Counted from the first letter of the stretch, positions 16,421-26,133 are shown. The stretch: DNA of 64,000 bases from Balneola sp. EhC07 (GCF_001650905.1 NZ_LXYG01000020.1:186001-250000); one strand, 5' to 3'. Notes: generated from the sequence alone by a model not told the origin. Numbers and translations are program-made.

Positions 16421-19400
16421 GCTATTTGAGTTTCAAGTTCGTTTTCTGCTTTTTTTATCATTTCATCGCTGATCATATCATCTTTCGATTTTTCAGGTGA
16501 CAAATAAGAGTACATTGCCGGAATCACATAAAGTGTTAAAAAGCTACCGATGATCAATCCTCCGATCACCGCAATTCCCATTGAAGTTCTGCTTTCTGCA
16601 CCTGCACCAAGAGCTAATGCAATAGGCAAGATTCCCAACACTGTTGAAATACTTGTCATTAATATCGGACGGAAACGAGCAGCTGAGGCGTCCATAATTG
16701 CATCCATTATAGAAAGACCCTGAATCTGTCTTTGGTTTGCAAATTCTACAATAAGGATTCCGTTTTTAGTAACTAATCCGATAAGCATGATCATCCCGAT
16801 CTGACTAAAAATATTCAGAGTTTGACCAAAGTACCACATACTTACCAAGGCTCCGGACAAAGCCAGAGGAACTGTAAGCATAATCGTAAACGGATCTCTG
16901 AAACTTTCGAATTGTGCAGAAAGCACTAAGTAAACCAATAGAAGTGCCAGAAAGAAAATAAATAATAAGCTGGAAGAACTTTCTACGAAATCTCTGGAAG
17001 GGCCTGATAAACTGGTCGAAAAGGTATCATCCAACACATTTTCAGCAATAATCTCCATGGCATCTATTCCATCCTGTATAGTTTTGCCGGGAGCAAGTGC
17101 CGCCGATACTGTTGCTGAAGCATATCTGTTATATCTGTACAGTTGTGGTGGGCTGCTTTGCTCTGCAACTTTCACAAGATTATCCAGTTGGATCAAACTT
17201 CCGGAACTGTTTCTCACATACAGACTTTTTAAATCAACCGGTTCGTTTCTGTTTTTTCTTTCTACCTGTCCGATTACCTGATATTGTTTTCCATTCATTA
17301 TAAAAAAATCAAACCGCTGTCCACTTAACGAAAACTGTAATGTTTGAGCAATATCACGCACAGAAACTCCTAGATCCTGAGCACGTTCTCTGTCAATTTC
17401 TACCTGTAGCTCGGGTTTGTTGAATTTCAGATCCACATCCTGATAAGTAAAAGCAGGATCATTTCTAACCGCTTCCAGAAAATCCGGGATTACGCTTTTT
17501 AGTCGCTCAAAGTCCTGATTTTGAAGTACAAACTGAACCGGTAAGCCTCCTCTGCTGCTCCCGATGGTTTGTTCCTGAGATACAAAAGTCTGGGCTCCGC
17601 TCAATAGTTTTACTTTTTCTGTCAGATCATCGGCTACATCATTTTGTGAGCGATCTCTCAGTTCCGGATCCTTTAGAATAGAAAAAGCAAAACCTGAGTT
17701 TACAGAACTTGAAGCGCCGAAGCCCGGCGAGGTTACTGAAATAACAGATTTTGTTTCAGGGATACTATCCTGAACCAAAGTCACCAAACGGTCCATGTAA
17801 TTATCCATGTACTCATAAGATGCTCCTTCGGGAGCCTGAGCAAACATTCTAACACGACTTCGATCTTCTAAAGGAGCTGTTTCCTGAGGAAGCGTACTCA
17901 TCAACAAAAAGATCAATCCGCCACTGGCTAAAATAGTTAGAGGAGCCAACCATCTTCTTTTCATAAAAGATTGCAAAGAGCCTTTGTAAGCTTTATTCAT
18001 TTTAATAAAGAACGGCTCTGTTGCAGCGTAGAATCTGTTCTGCTTTTCCCTTTTCTTTAGCAACTTGGTTGACAGCATAGGAGTTAACGAAAGTGCAACA
18101 AAGGAAGAGATCATAACAGCTCCGGCAATTACAACACCGAACTCCCTGAATAAGCGACCGGTAATTCCACCTAAAAACAGGATCGGCATAAATACTGAAA
18201 CCAAGGCCGCAGTGGTAGCAATTACGGCAAAGAATATTTCTTTGGAACCCAATATTCCCGCCATCATAGGTTGTTGCCCGCTTTCTATTTTTGCATAAAT
18301 ATTTTCAAGCACCACGATTGCATCATCTACCACTAAACCAATAGCTAAAACAATTGCTAGCAATGTTAATACATTGATCGAAAACCCGGCTAAATACATG
18401 ATAAAGAACGAACCGATAAGAGCGATCGGAATTACCAATACAGGAATTATAGTAGTTCGCCAGTCTCTCAGAAACAGAAAAATAACCGCTATCACCAGAA
18501 AGAAAGCAACGAAAATGGTTTGTTTTACTTCATCTATAGAAGCCCGAACATATGTTGTAGAATCAAAGCCAATTGCTGTTTCAATATCAGCGGGAAGGTC
18601 CTTCTCGATATTTTCTGCTCTTCTGTAAAACTCATCTGCAATATCGATCTGATTAGCACCGGGCTGAGGAATTAAAACCACTCCAACCATTGGAACACCA
18701 TCTCTTTTTAAGATAGTACGTTCATTCTGGGGACCTAACTCGGCATATCCAATATCCCTCAATTTTATCGTACTTCCGGCTGTCTTCTTGACGATCAGAT
18801 CATTGAATTCGTCAACATTCGTGATCCGTCCCATTGTTCGGACAGTTAGCTCGGTGAGATTCCCTTCAATTCTTCCCGAAGGCAATTCCACATTCTCACT
18901 TGTTAATGCATTTCTGACATCGATCGGTGTTAAGTTATATGCAGCCAGTTTCATCGGGTCTAACCATAATCTCATCGAATAGGTTTTATCTCCCCAGATC
19001 TGAACATTACTTACTCCCGGAATGGTTTGCACACGCTCTTTAAAATAATTCTCAGCCACTTCAGAAAGCTGCAACAGATTTCTGGAATCACTTTTGATAT
19101 TGAAGAACAGAATAGGTCTGGCGTCTGCATCAGCTTTAGAAACGATCGGAGGATCTGCATCAGGAGGAATATTCCCTACCGCTCTGGATACTCTGGACCG
19201 AACATCGTTGGTTGCGGTTTCCAGATCCACATCCAGATCGAATTCAACCGTTACAGTACTTCTTCCTTCCCTGCTTACCGAAGTAAGATTCTTAATCCCG
19301 GCAATTCCGTTAATTTGATCTTCAAGAGGTTCTGTAATTTGAGATTCTATAACCTCTGCATTTGCTCCAATATAACTGGTACTAACGGTAACAATAGGCG

Positions 19401-19524
19401 GGTCGACAGCCGGGTATTCTCGGATAGGCAGATAATTGAATCCGATTATACCGAACAAGACAATTACAATTGAGAAAACGGTTGCTAAAACAGGTCTTCT
19501 AATGCTCAGTGAAGATAAACTCAT
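16417..19524 (-). CDS. RND-family multidrug efflux permease (AcrB/MexF type)
   Basis: A 1035-residue inner-membrane proton antiporter of the HAE1/AcrB class. TM1 starts at residue 12 (PVLATVFSIVIVLFGIIGF). A large periplasmic loop follows (about 35-330), then TM2-6 (335-500), a second periplasmic loop and TM7-12 (about 840-1010). The proton-relay Asp pair is present in GLVVDDAIVVLENI, near 400. It is the middle gene of a three-gene operon: the adaptor lies 1 bp upstream and TolC overlaps downstream. Substrates cannot be told from sequence. No local repressor gene is adjacent. Confidence 0.95.
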   Translation of the reverse strand: MSLSSLSIRRPVLATVFSIVIVLFGIIGFNYLPIREYPAVDPPIVTVSTSYIGANAEVIESQITEPLEDQINGIAGIKNLTSVSREGRSTVTVEFDLDVDLETATNDVRSRVSRAVGNIPPDADPPIVSKADADARPILFFNIKSDSRNLLQLSEVAENYFKERVQTIPGVSNVQIWGDKTYSMRLWLDPMKLAAYNLTPIDVRNALTSENVELPSGRIEGNLTELTVRTMGRITNVDEFNDLIVKKTAGSTIKLRDIGYAELGPQNERTILKRDGVPMVGVVLIPQPGANQIDIADEFYRRAENIEKDLPADIETAIGFDSTTYVRASIDEVKQTIFVAFFLVIAVIFLFLRDWRTTIIPVLVIPIALIGSFFIMYLAGFSINVLTLLAIVLAIGLVVDDAIVVLENIYAKIESGQQPMMAGILGSKEIFFAVIATTAALVSVFMPILFLGGITGRLFREFGVVIAGAVMISSFVALSLTPMLSTKLLKKREKQNRFYAATEPFFIKMNKAYKGSLQSFMKRRWLAPLTILASGGLIFLLMSTLPQETAPLEDRSRVRMFAQAPEGASYEYMDNYMDRLVTLVQDSIPETKSVISVTSPGFGASSSVNSGFAFSILKDPELRDRSQNDVADDLTEKVKLLSGAQTFVSQEQTIGSSRGGLPVQFVLQNQDFERLKSVIPDFLEAVRNDPAFTYQDVDLKFNKPELQVEIDRERAQDLGVSVRDIAQTLQFSLSGQRFDFFIMNGKQYQVIGQVERKNRNEPVDLKSLYVRNSSGSLIQLDNLVKVAEQSSPPQLYRYNRYASATVSAALAPGKTIQDGIDAMEIIAENVLDDTFSTSLSGPSRDFVESSSSLLFIFFLALLLVYLVLSAQFESFRDPFTIMLTVPLALSGALVSMWYFGQTLNIFSQIGMIMLIGLVTKNGILIVEFANQRQIQGLSIMDAIMDASAARFRPILMTSISTVLGILPIALALGAGAESRTSMGIAVIGGLIIGSFLTLYVIPAMYSYLSPEKSKDDMISDEMIKKAENELETQIA

Positions 19525-19525
19525 A

Positions 19526-20593
19526 TTATTCTCCGTTTACTTGCTTAACTGAAACCTGCATTTGTGGCCTTACCTGAAGCAGTCCCGTTGTTAAAACAGT
19601 ATCTCCGATCTCTACACCTTCTGTGATTTGGATTTTAGACTCATTTCTTAAACCTGTAACCACACTTTGTGGATGTACTACCCCATCCTTCAACAAAAAT
19701 ACTTTTTGACCTTGTAACTCCGGAACCAATGAAATTGTAGGGATCATTTTGGCATTTTCGATAGTTTGAAGTGTCAGTTCCAGATCAGCAAAAGCTCCCG
19801 GAAGTAGCTTACCGTCAGGATTAGAACTCCTCGCTCTTACTTGTAATGTCCTTGTGTCTGAATCAATTCGTGGTTCTTTGGCATACACTTGAGCGACTAA
19901 AGGCTCTTCAATCCCCTGAACTGTAAATCTCACCTTGTTACCTACTTCGATTTGTGCGGCATATCGCTCAGGAATAGAAAAATCAATTTTGATAGGGTCA
20001 ATATCCTGCAGAGTAGCAATTCTGGTATTCGGAGTTATGTAACTTCCGTCGCTTACATATTTAAGTCCTAATTTTCCGGTGAATGGTGCTCTGACCTCTG
20101 TTTTTTCGATCTGTGCATTGATCAACGACACTTCTGCTCTTAGAACATTTACTTCATTTAAAGTAGCGTCGTATTCCTCCTGACTGATGCCTCCTTTTTC
20201 TAGCAATTGCTTTTGACGCTTTTCCCGGTCTTCAGCCAAATTCAATCTGAAATCAGCACGTTTTAACTGAGCTTTCAGTTCACTGTCATTTATTTTTACG
20301 AGCAACTCCCCTTTTTTAACATCTTCTCCTTCACGCAAATATATTTCCTGAATCAGTCCGGAGCTTTCACTCGCTAATTCCACTTCTTCGTTTGAAGTCA
20401 GTGTTCCTGTCGTAAATATTTTGTTCTCAACGATATCAGGTTTTACTATATATACTTCCACATTCAGAGGGGCGGCACTACCGGAATTATTTTGAGAAGC
20501 CGTCTCTGATGCTTTTAAATAATCCTTTACTTTTGGAAAAGCCAAAAGCCCCAGAACTATAATTATCCCTGCTATACTTGCTGCTCTTTTCAT
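19526..20593 (-). CDS. RND efflux periplasmic adaptor subunit (membrane fusion protein)
   Basis: A 355-residue adaptor with one N-terminal membrane anchor (about 5-24). A split lipoyl domain follows (ELASESSGLIQEIYLREGEDVKKGELLVKI and VRAPFTGKLGLKYVSDG). A short coiled-coil hairpin lies between its halves (about 105-150), and beta-barrel and membrane-proximal domains follow. It bridges the RND pump and the TolC channel. It is the first gene of the operon, and its stop is 1 bp from the RND start. A TATCTTTA promoter box lies 28-35 bp upstream of its ATG. Confidence 0.93.
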   Translation of the reverse strand: MKRAASIAGIIIVLGLLAFPKVKDYLKASETASQNNSGSAAPLNVEVYIVKPDIVENKIFTTGTLTSNEEVELASESSGLIQEIYLREGEDVKKGELLVKINDSELKAQLKRADFRLNLAEDREKRQKQLLEKGGISQEEYDATLNEVNVLRAEVSLINAQIEKTEVRAPFTGKLGLKYVSDGSYITPNTRIATLQDIDPIKIDFSIPERYAAQIEVGNKVRFTVQGIEEPLVAQVYAKEPRIDSDTRTLQVRARSSNPDGKLLPGAFADLELTLQTIENAKMIPTISLVPELQGQKVFLLKDGVVHPQSVVTGLRNESKIQITEGVEIGDTVLTTGLLQVRPQMQVSVKQVNGE

Positions 20594-20620
20594 TAAGTCA
20601 TCAATTTATTGTTAATCAAA

Positions 20621-20628
20621 TAAAGATA
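20621..20628 (-). promoter_or_regulatory. Putative -7 promoter element of the efflux operon
   Basis: Reads TATCTTTA on the minus strand, ending 28 bp before the adaptor start codon. Same octamer as before ndk, mnmA, pyk and tRNA-fMet. Confidence 0.5.
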
Positions 20629-20689
20629 ACTCTATTATTCGGAGAAGCATTCTTAAGCAATGCAAAGCCTTGTAAAACCCTGAATCTAT

Positions 20690-21958
20690 TTACAGGTAAT
20701 CACGCCCGATAAAACCTTTGAGAACTTCAGGAACTCTCACTTTACCGTTCTCTTCCTGATATGCTTCCAGAATAGCAGAAACAACTCTCGGGAGTGCTAA
20801 TGCCGAGCCGTTGAGCGTGTGTGTCATCTCAATTTTTTTCTCTCCTTTTCTGTAACGTAGTTGCATTCTTCTGGCTTGGAAACTCTCAAAATTAGAACAA
20901 GAACTTACTTCCAACCATCGCTGCTGTCCCGGGCTCCAAACCTCAAGATCATATTTCTTACTTTGCGTAAAGCCCATATCGCCTGTACACATCAATAAAG
21001 TTCTGTATGGAAGCTCCAAAGCTTGCAGCAGTTTTTCAGAATGTTCTCTTAAACTCTCCAGTTCTTCGTAAGACGTCTCAGGCTTTACGATCTTTACCAG
21101 TTCAACTTTATCAAATTGGTGAAGACGATTCAATCCGCGAACATCCTTTCCGTAAGATCCTGCTTCTCTTCTCCAGCAAGGAGTGTAGCAAACGTATTTG
21201 ACGGGTAGCTCACTTTCGGAAAGTATCTCATCTCTGTGAAAATTAGTAACCGGAACTTCAGCAGTTGGAATTGCGAAAAACTCATCTCTCGGAATCACAT
21301 ACATCATATCTTCCTTATCAGGAATTTGTCCTGTGCCGCGAGCTGAATCTTCATTTACAAAATATGGAGCCTGCAGTTCGGTATAACCTGCATTTCCGGC
21401 TTCATTTATGAAATAGTTGATCAAAGCGCGTTGAAGCTGAGCAACCGGACCAACATAAAACGGAAATCCTGCGCCTGTAACTTTTACTCCTCTTTCAAAA
21501 TCTACCCATCCGTAGCGTTCAGTAATTTCCCAATGCGGTTTTCTCCACTCTTCTTTATTGGGTTCGCCCCATGTATCAAATGTTTCGTTGTCCTCTTCTT
21601 TAGAACCTACAGGAACAGAAGGGTGTGCAACATTCGGAATTTTAAGAAGCATATTTTCTCTTTCTTCGGCGAGAACTTTTAGTTCTTCTTCAAGCTCCTT
21701 TACATCTTCTTTAATTTGTGATGTTTCAGCTATGATCGCCTGAGCTTCCTCCTTCTTTCCCTGCCCCATCAATGCCCCGATCTGCTTAGCCTTGGCATTA
21801 CTTTCAGTTCTTATTTCATCAACTTTTTGAACAAGGGTTCTCCACTGCTCATCTTTTTCAATTACCTCATCAACCAGAGAATTTGACTTCTCTCCTTTAT
21901 TGAGCATTCCTTGCTTTACGGCTTCTTTATTTTCTTTGATGAACTGAATGTCTAACAT
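20690..21958 (-). CDS. serS: Seryl-tRNA synthetase
   Basis: Charges tRNA-Ser and tRNA-Sec-type substrates with serine. The protein has 422 residues, normal for bacterial SerS. The N-terminal antiparallel coiled coil (about 30-105) binds the long variable arm of tRNA-Ser. The class II catalytic core follows: TAEVPVTNFH, motif 2 in CWRREAGSYGKDVRGLNRLHQFDKVE, and motif 3 in LPRVVSAILEAYQ. It is monocistronic, with a near-perfect -7 element 28-35 bp upstream. No T-box is expected or seen. Confidence 0.96.
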   Translation of the reverse strand: MLDIQFIKENKEAVKQGMLNKGEKSNSLVDEVIEKDEQWRTLVQKVDEIRTESNAKAKQIGALMGQGKKEEAQAIIAETSQIKEDVKELEEELKVLAEERENMLLKIPNVAHPSVPVGSKEEDNETFDTWGEPNKEEWRKPHWEITERYGWVDFERGVKVTGAGFPFYVGPVAQLQRALINYFINEAGNAGYTELQAPYFVNEDSARGTGQIPDKEDMMYVIPRDEFFAIPTAEVPVTNFHRDEILSESELPVKYVCYTPCWRREAGSYGKDVRGLNRLHQFDKVELVKIVKPETSYEELESLREHSEKLLQALELPYRTLLMCTGDMGFTQSKKYDLEVWSPGQQRWLEVSSCSNFESFQARRMQLRYRKGEKKIEMTHTLNGSALALPRVVSAILEAYQEENGKVRVPEVLKGFIGRDYL

Positions 21959-21985
21959 TTGATCGGTTATTTAAAAGTTTGCGTT

Positions 21986-21993
21986 CAAAGATA
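21986..21993 (-). promoter_or_regulatory. Putative -7 promoter element of serS
   Basis: Reads TATCTTTG on the minus strand, a full match to TAnnTTTG, 28 bp before the serS start codon. Confidence 0.55.
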
Positions 21994-22128
21994 AGACCTA
22001 TTCTAATCTTCCTGAACCTTTTTTTTAAATTTCATTGTGAGCAAAATATTATCACTTTCATTATTGAAAACTTAAATTTTTAAGGATATCATGCTCATTG
22101 CAAATAATATTTAAGTTTATCAGTCAAA

Positions 22129-22608
22129 ATGAGTCATTTATTAGATGATATCGATATTTCGATACTCAACCACCTCCAGGAAAATGGTCGCGCCCAGAGA
22201 AATCAAATTGCAGAATTAGTTGGACTGTCTGTGCCTTCAGTCTCTGAGAGAATGAGGAAATTAGAAGAGCGTGGATTGATCACCGAGTATAATGCCATTC
22301 TGAGTTCTAAAGATTTTCATTTTGATATTACTGCATTCATGTTTGTTGAAGTAGATGGCTCAGAGTATTACCCCGTTTTTGTGGAAAAAGCCCAACAAGA
22401 AAAAGAAATTCTGGAATGCCATTCTATTACCGGCGATGGTTCTCATTTTCTGAAAGTACGAACGAAGAATACCGGTTCTTTTGAGCGTTTACTTTCCCGT
22501 ATTCAAGCATGGAAAGGCGTAAAAAAAACAAGGTCAAATCTTGTGCTTTCCAGTTTTAAGGAAACCAGAGCTTTACCTATCGAACAGGCTACCGAACTAA
22601 TAAAATAG
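22129..22608 (+). CDS. Lrp/AsnC-family transcriptional regulator
   Basis: A 159-residue regulator. The N-terminal winged helix-turn-helix covers about 5-60 (LDDIDISILNHLQENGRAQRN, then LVGLSVPSVSERMRKLEERGLI). The C-terminal RAM/AsnC effector domain covers about 70-150 (CHSITGDGSHFLKVRTKN). Such proteins form octameric discs and respond to amino acids. It stands alone between serS (divergent) and a sigma-54 activator gene (88 bp downstream), so its targets and effector cannot be read from context. Confidence 0.92.
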   Translation: MSHLLDDIDISILNHLQENGRAQRNQIAELVGLSVPSVSERMRKLEERGLITEYNAILSSKDFHFDITAFMFVEVDGSEYYPVFVEKAQQEKEILECHSITGDGSHFLKVRTKNTGSFERLLSRIQAWKGVKKTRSNLVLSSFKETRALPIEQATELIK

Positions 22609-22695
22609 CTCTCAAAATTTATTGAGATTAAAGTTACTTGGTAATGCATTAATCGTTAAATTTACGTCAAAATGACAGACGAAATTATATAGTTA

Positions 22696-23997
22696 ATGGA
22701 CCGCGAAGTATTTCAGGAACAATTTGGGCTATTAGGAACTTCTCAGGAAATGCGCCATGTGATCGATAAGATCATGCAGGTTGCAAAAACTGATATTAGT
22801 GTACTGCTTCAAGGAGAAAGTGGTGTCGGTAAAGATGTTACAGCCCGCGCTATTCATGCTTTAAGCGAGCGTAAAAGAAATAACCTTATCATTGTTAATT
22901 GTGGAGCCATTCCCGAAGGCATCATTGAAAGTGAGCTTTTTGGACATGAAAAAGGTGCGTTCACAGGAGCCAATGAAAGCCGTGAAGGATATTTTGAGAA
23001 AGCCAATGGTGGAACCATTTTTCTGGATGAAATTGGCGATACTCCGAAAAATGTTCAGGTTAAACTTTTACGTGTACTTGAAAACGGAGAATTCTTTCGT
23101 GTTGGATCAAGTAAAGTCCAAACTACTGATGTCCGTGTAATTGCAGCTACCAATCTGAATCTTTGGAAACTTGTTCAGGATGGTTCATTCAGAGAAGATC
23201 TCTACTATCGTTTAGACACCGTTCAAATTCATCTTCCCGCTCTCCGTGAAAGACAAGAAGACGTTGTTCCTATATTCAGAAAGTTTGTTCAGGAATTTTC
23301 AGCGAAATATGATTCCGTTTTCAAAGGGTTTTCTGATGAAGCCAGAGAATTACTTATCTCCTATCGTTGGCCCGGAAATATCAGAGAGCTGAAAAATGTA
23401 GCTGAACAACTTGTTGTACTTGAAAAATCTCAATTCATAGATGTAGAACGTTTACAGAAATATCTAAAGGGAAGGCAACGACAAGGCTCTGCCGATAACT
23501 TACCAATGATTCCGAATGGTGAGGAAAAAAGATCCGACTCTCAGAATGATTTTGAAAGAAGAGATCGTGAACTGGTTTATCGAGCTTTAGTTGAATTGCG
23601 AACAGACATCTCTGATGTTAAGAAGATGCTTGCCAACTTTATGTACTCAAGTATGTCGAGCAAAGACATTAAAGCTTTGCCTCCGGCCTTACAAAGCAAC
23701 ATGGAAGAATCTGATGTTTCTGAAATGAAAATTAATCTTAACGAGCATGCAACACTAGGGATGCATGAGATGCCCGGAGATGAAACTAAAGCTGAGAACG
23801 AAGTTCAGGAAAGTGAACAATCTGCATTGGTTAATTTCTTTGGTGGTGACGAGATACCTTCTATCGAAGCAACTGAGCAATTCTTAATAAAACAAGCTTT
23901 GGACAGATTTGACGGAAACAGAAGAAAAGCATCCGAGACTTTAGGAATCAGTGAGCGAACACTTTACAGAAAACTAGATCAATACGGACTTGCGTAA
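22696..23997 (+). CDS. Sigma-54-dependent activator lacking a receiver domain
   Basis: A 433-residue bacterial enhancer-binding protein. Its AAA+ domain starts almost at the N-terminus: Walker A GESGVGKD at about 41-48, the sigma-54-contacting GAFTGA loop at about 87-92, Walker B IFLDEIG near 108, and the arginine-finger region [11 protein letters not shown] near 170. A low-complexity acidic linker (about 270-380) precedes a Fis-type helix-turn-helix (about 390-433, [20 protein letters not shown]). There is no response-regulator, PAS or GAF domain, as in PspF-like activators, so it may be controlled in trans or by abundance. Its last 8 bp overlap the lptE start. Confidence 0.92.
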   Translation: MDREVFQEQFGLLGTSQEMRHVIDKIMQVAKTDISVLLQGESGVGKDVTARAIHALSERKRNNLIIVNCGAIPEGIIESELFGHEKGAFTGANESREGYFEKANGGTIFLDEIGDTPKNVQVKLLRVLENGEFFRVGSSKVQTTDVRVIAATNLNLWKLVQDGSFREDLYYRLDTVQIHLPALRERQEDVVPIFRKFVQEFSAKYDSVFKGFSDEARELLISYRWPGNIRELKNVAEQLVVLEKSQFIDVERLQKYLKGRQRQGSADNLPMIPNGEEKRSDSQNDFERRDRELVYRALVELRTDISDVKKMLANFMYSSMSSKDIKALPPALQSNMEESDVSEMKINLNEHATLGMHEMPGDETKAENEVQESEQSALVNFFGGDEIPSIEATEQFLIKQALDRFDGNRRKASETLGISERTLYRKLDQYGLA

Positions 23998-24496
23998 AAT
24001 TATAGTCATATCATTTTTAGCCTTAATTTCTTTTTCAAGTTGTTTGAGATATAGTTTTACAGGAGCATCTATTCCTCCCGGAGTAAATACCATATACATT
24101 CCCTTTTTTGCTGACAGATCCAGAAGTGGGCTTGGAGATTTGAGTGACCGCTTAAATCGAATTCTCATTGATCGTTTCATCAATCAAAGCAAACTGCAAC
24201 TTGCAAGCTCCGAAGAAGATGCCGATGCTATTCTGGATGGATTTATATCGAGCTACAGTAACAGACCTTTTAGCATCGGTGGAAATGAACAAGCTGATCA
24301 GAATCAGGTACAAATTACTGTAAGTGCTAGTTTTTTATATACTAGTAATAGCGAACCGGAATGGGACAAGCCCTTTAACGGCTCTTTCACATTCGATCCA
24401 ACCGAAGATCCTATTTCGGGTGAACAAAGCGCCGCTGATGAAGCTCTTGAACAAATTGCTAACAGTATGTTCAACGACGCGGTAAGTAATTGGTAA
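23990..24496 (+). CDS. lptE: LptE-family LPS-assembly lipoprotein
   Basis: A 168-residue outer-membrane lipoprotein expected to plug the LptD barrel and help insert lipopolysaccharide. It begins with a TTG inside the end of the upstream gene. No ATG exists before the lipobox, so TTG is required to keep the signal peptide (IIVISFLALISFSSC, acylated Cys at about residue 18). The segment YSFTGASIPPGVNTIYIPFF and the adjacent LSDRLNRILIDRFI match the Bacteroidota LptE pattern. The 8-bp overlap with the sigma-54 activator implies translational coupling. It is probably co-transcribed with the next gene. Confidence 0.85.
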   Translation: MRKIIVISFLALISFSSCLRYSFTGASIPPGVNTIYIPFFADRSRSGLGDLSDRLNRILIDRFINQSKLQLASSEEDADAILDGFISSYSNRPFSIGGNEQADQNQVQITVSASFLYTSNSEPEWDKPFNGSFTFDPTEDPISGEQSAADEALEQIANSMFNDAVSNW

Positions 24497-24543
24497 TGCT
24501 TTTGAATCTAAGATCATCATAGCGTATTATTGCAAACCAAATA

Positions 24544-25146
24544 ATGGCAGAATTACCTTTCAACATACCACAGTCGCTTCGTTCTTTTAATGAACGATTT
24601 GAGAAAAATCCTAAAACAGGGATTACCAAATTAAGCAGGCATCTTAAAAAAAGAGGTCCTGATGCTGTCGGGCATTTTCTCTTAGCTTGGTTTTATCATT
24701 TAGATGATCAAAACTCCCTGGCTATAAAAGAAGCTTTAAAGGCAAAAACATATGCCCCCGGAAGTCCCTTAATGGAACATCTGCATTATTTTTTGGTTCA
24801 TCCCGAAAAATTTGAAGCTGCTGTTCCGGTAAAAAGTTATTCCTCGTCAAAAAAGCTGAATCAATCGAACAGAAAATCTCCGATCCTGGATTTGGATAGT
24901 TTGATCGCTATGCTTGAAGCAGTAGAATCCAAAAGAATTAAAATTCCTGCTGAGGGAGAGCCGTTTGATGATACTGATCTGGCTAAACAAGCCGAAGCTG
25001 TAGATGATATTATATCAGAAACACTCGCGAAGATTCATGTGGTTCAAGGAAAGAAACAACAAGCGATTGAAATGTATCATCAGCTTAAAGAAATTAATCC
25101 TGACAAATCAGATCACTACCAATCAGAAATTGATAAGTTAAACTGA
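24544..25146 (+). CDS. TPR-like hypothetical protein
   Basis: A 200-residue soluble protein without a signal peptide. The N-terminal part (residues 1-80) has helix pairs typical of tetratricopeptide repeats (HFLLAWFYHLDDQNSLAIKEALKAK). A basic, Ser-rich linker follows. The C-terminal 45 residues form another TPR-like hairpin (TLAKIHVVQGKKQQAIEMYHQL). It lies 47 bp after lptE on the same strand, probably in one operon. It may be a scaffold protein, but I see no catalytic motif and do not assign a function. Confidence 0.65.
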   Translation: MAELPFNIPQSLRSFNERFEKNPKTGITKLSRHLKKRGPDAVGHFLLAWFYHLDDQNSLAIKEALKAKTYAPGSPLMEHLHYFLVHPEKFEAAVPVKSYSSSKKLNQSNRKSPILDLDSLIAMLEAVESKRIKIPAEGEPFDDTDLAKQAEAVDDIISETLAKIHVVQGKKQQAIEMYHQLKEINPDKSDHYQSEIDKLN

Positions 25147-25157
25147 ATTCAGATTGT

Positions 25158-25787
25158 TTAACCTTTCACAAAAGGGTTACCTGCTTTCTCAGCTTCAATA
25201 GTGGTTACAGGTCCATGGCCAGGGTAAACCTTGGTATTTCCCGGTAAAGTATACAGTTTTTCTTTAATGGATTGTTCCAGCACTTCGAAACTTCCTTGAT
25301 ACAAATCTGTTCTGCCAATACTTCCATTGAATAAAGCATCGCCTGCGATTACAAAACCTTCATCTTTAAAATAAAGTGAAGTATGATCGGGAGAGTGACC
25401 GGGAGTGTATAAACATTCAAACTCAAATCCTCCCACTTCAAATTTTTCATCTTTTGGTAAGCTTTCAGGAGTAAAAGAAAAGGCAACCTGATTGAGACCA
25501 AACATAGTGGCCTGACTTCCAAAATTGTTCCAAAGAAAAAGATCATCGGTGTTTACATACACTTTCACATCATGATCTTTTAACACTCTTTGTAAACCCA
25601 AAACGTGATCTACGTGAGCATGCGTAAGTACTATTGCATCCAAAGTTACTTCTTTGAGAGCGCTCTGAAAGGATTGGTATTCTGTTTCGTTTGAGAATCC
25701 GGGATCGATAAGAATGGCAGAATCTTCCTGAATGAGCAAGTATGTGTTTTCTGCGAAAGGTCCTACTTCAAAAATTTTAATGTCCAT
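25158..25787 (-). CDS. MBL-fold metallohydrolase (glyoxalase II-like)
   Basis: A 209-residue metallo-beta-lactamase-fold hydrolase of the glyoxalase II/YcbL type. The metal ligands are visible in THAHVDH (near 57), TPGHSPDHTS (near 130), GDALF (near 149) and YPGHGP (near 192). It lacks the C-terminal helical domain of true glyoxalase II. Methylglyoxal synthase is encoded elsewhere in the window, so a thioester role in methylglyoxal handling is possible but not shown. It is downstream of rpmE on the same strand, with a terminator between them. Confidence 0.88.
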   Translation of the reverse strand: MDIKIFEVGPFAENTYLLIQEDSAILIDPGFSNETEYQSFQSALKEVTLDAIVLTHAHVDHVLGLQRVLKDHDVKVYVNTDDLFLWNNFGSQATMFGLNQVAFSFTPESLPKDEKFEVGGFEFECLYTPGHSPDHTSLYFKDEGFVIAGDALFNGSIGRTDLYQGSFEVLEQSIKEKLYTLPGNTKVYPGHGPVTTIEAEKAGNPFVKG

Positions 25788-25797
25788 AGACGTATAT

Positions 25798-25834
25798 AAA
25801 AAAAGGATGCTACCAGTTACAGTGCATCCTTTAA
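25798..25834 (-). terminator. Terminator after rpmE
   Basis: Stem AAAGGATGC / GCATCCTTT (25802-25810 with 25824-25832). On the minus strand it is followed by a T-run. It ends rpmE transcripts just before the MBL gene start. Confidence 0.8.
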
Positions 25835-25849
25835 TTCAAAAAAATAAAC

Positions 25850-26065
25850 TTACTTTTTCTTGTCGTACATGCGCTTAAAGCGATCCACACGACCTGCTTT
25901 AGCAGAAAAGTTGTTGTTTTTGGTATAAAAAGGGTGATTTTTAGAATCTACCTCACTTTTGTAAATACCGTCTTTAGTGTTCATAGTACTTCTGGTTGTT
26001 ACCTCAGTACCGTCACTCATGACAACTGTAATTTCTTTGTAATCTGGATGAATACCGTTTTTCAT
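25850..26065 (-). CDS. rpmE: 50S ribosomal protein L31, zinc-ligand-free form
   Basis: A 71-residue large-subunit protein. It has the L31 N-terminus (GIHPDYKEITVVMSDGTEV), the central HPFYT and the C-terminal GRVDRFKRMY. The CxxC and following Cys that bind zinc in the C+ form are replaced by non-cysteine residues (MSDGTE, SKNHPF), so this is a C- form. That form is often used during zinc limitation in other bacteria, but here it may be the only copy. It is short, with no type B insertion. A TATATTTA promoter box lies 33-40 bp upstream. Confidence 0.93.
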   Translation of the reverse strand: MKNGIHPDYKEITVVMSDGTEVTTRSTMNTKDGIYKSEVDSKNHPFYTKNNNFSAKAGRVDRFKRMYDKKK

Positions 26066-26097
26066 AATACTGGCTGTTTCGAATTTTTCAAAGGCTT

Positions 26098-26105
26098 TAA
26101 ATATA
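26098..26105 (-). promoter_or_regulatory. Putative -7 promoter element of rpmE
   Basis: Reads TATATTTA on the minus strand, matching TAnnTTTG except for the last base, 33 bp before the rpmE start. Confidence 0.45.
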
Positions 26106-26133
26106 AGATTATATCTGAGCTAATTCAATCATT

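Noticed and set aside
15080-20593. Efflux operon as a recently acquired resistance island
   Set aside because: No integrase, repeats or composition break, and promoter boxes are like those of neighbouring core genes.
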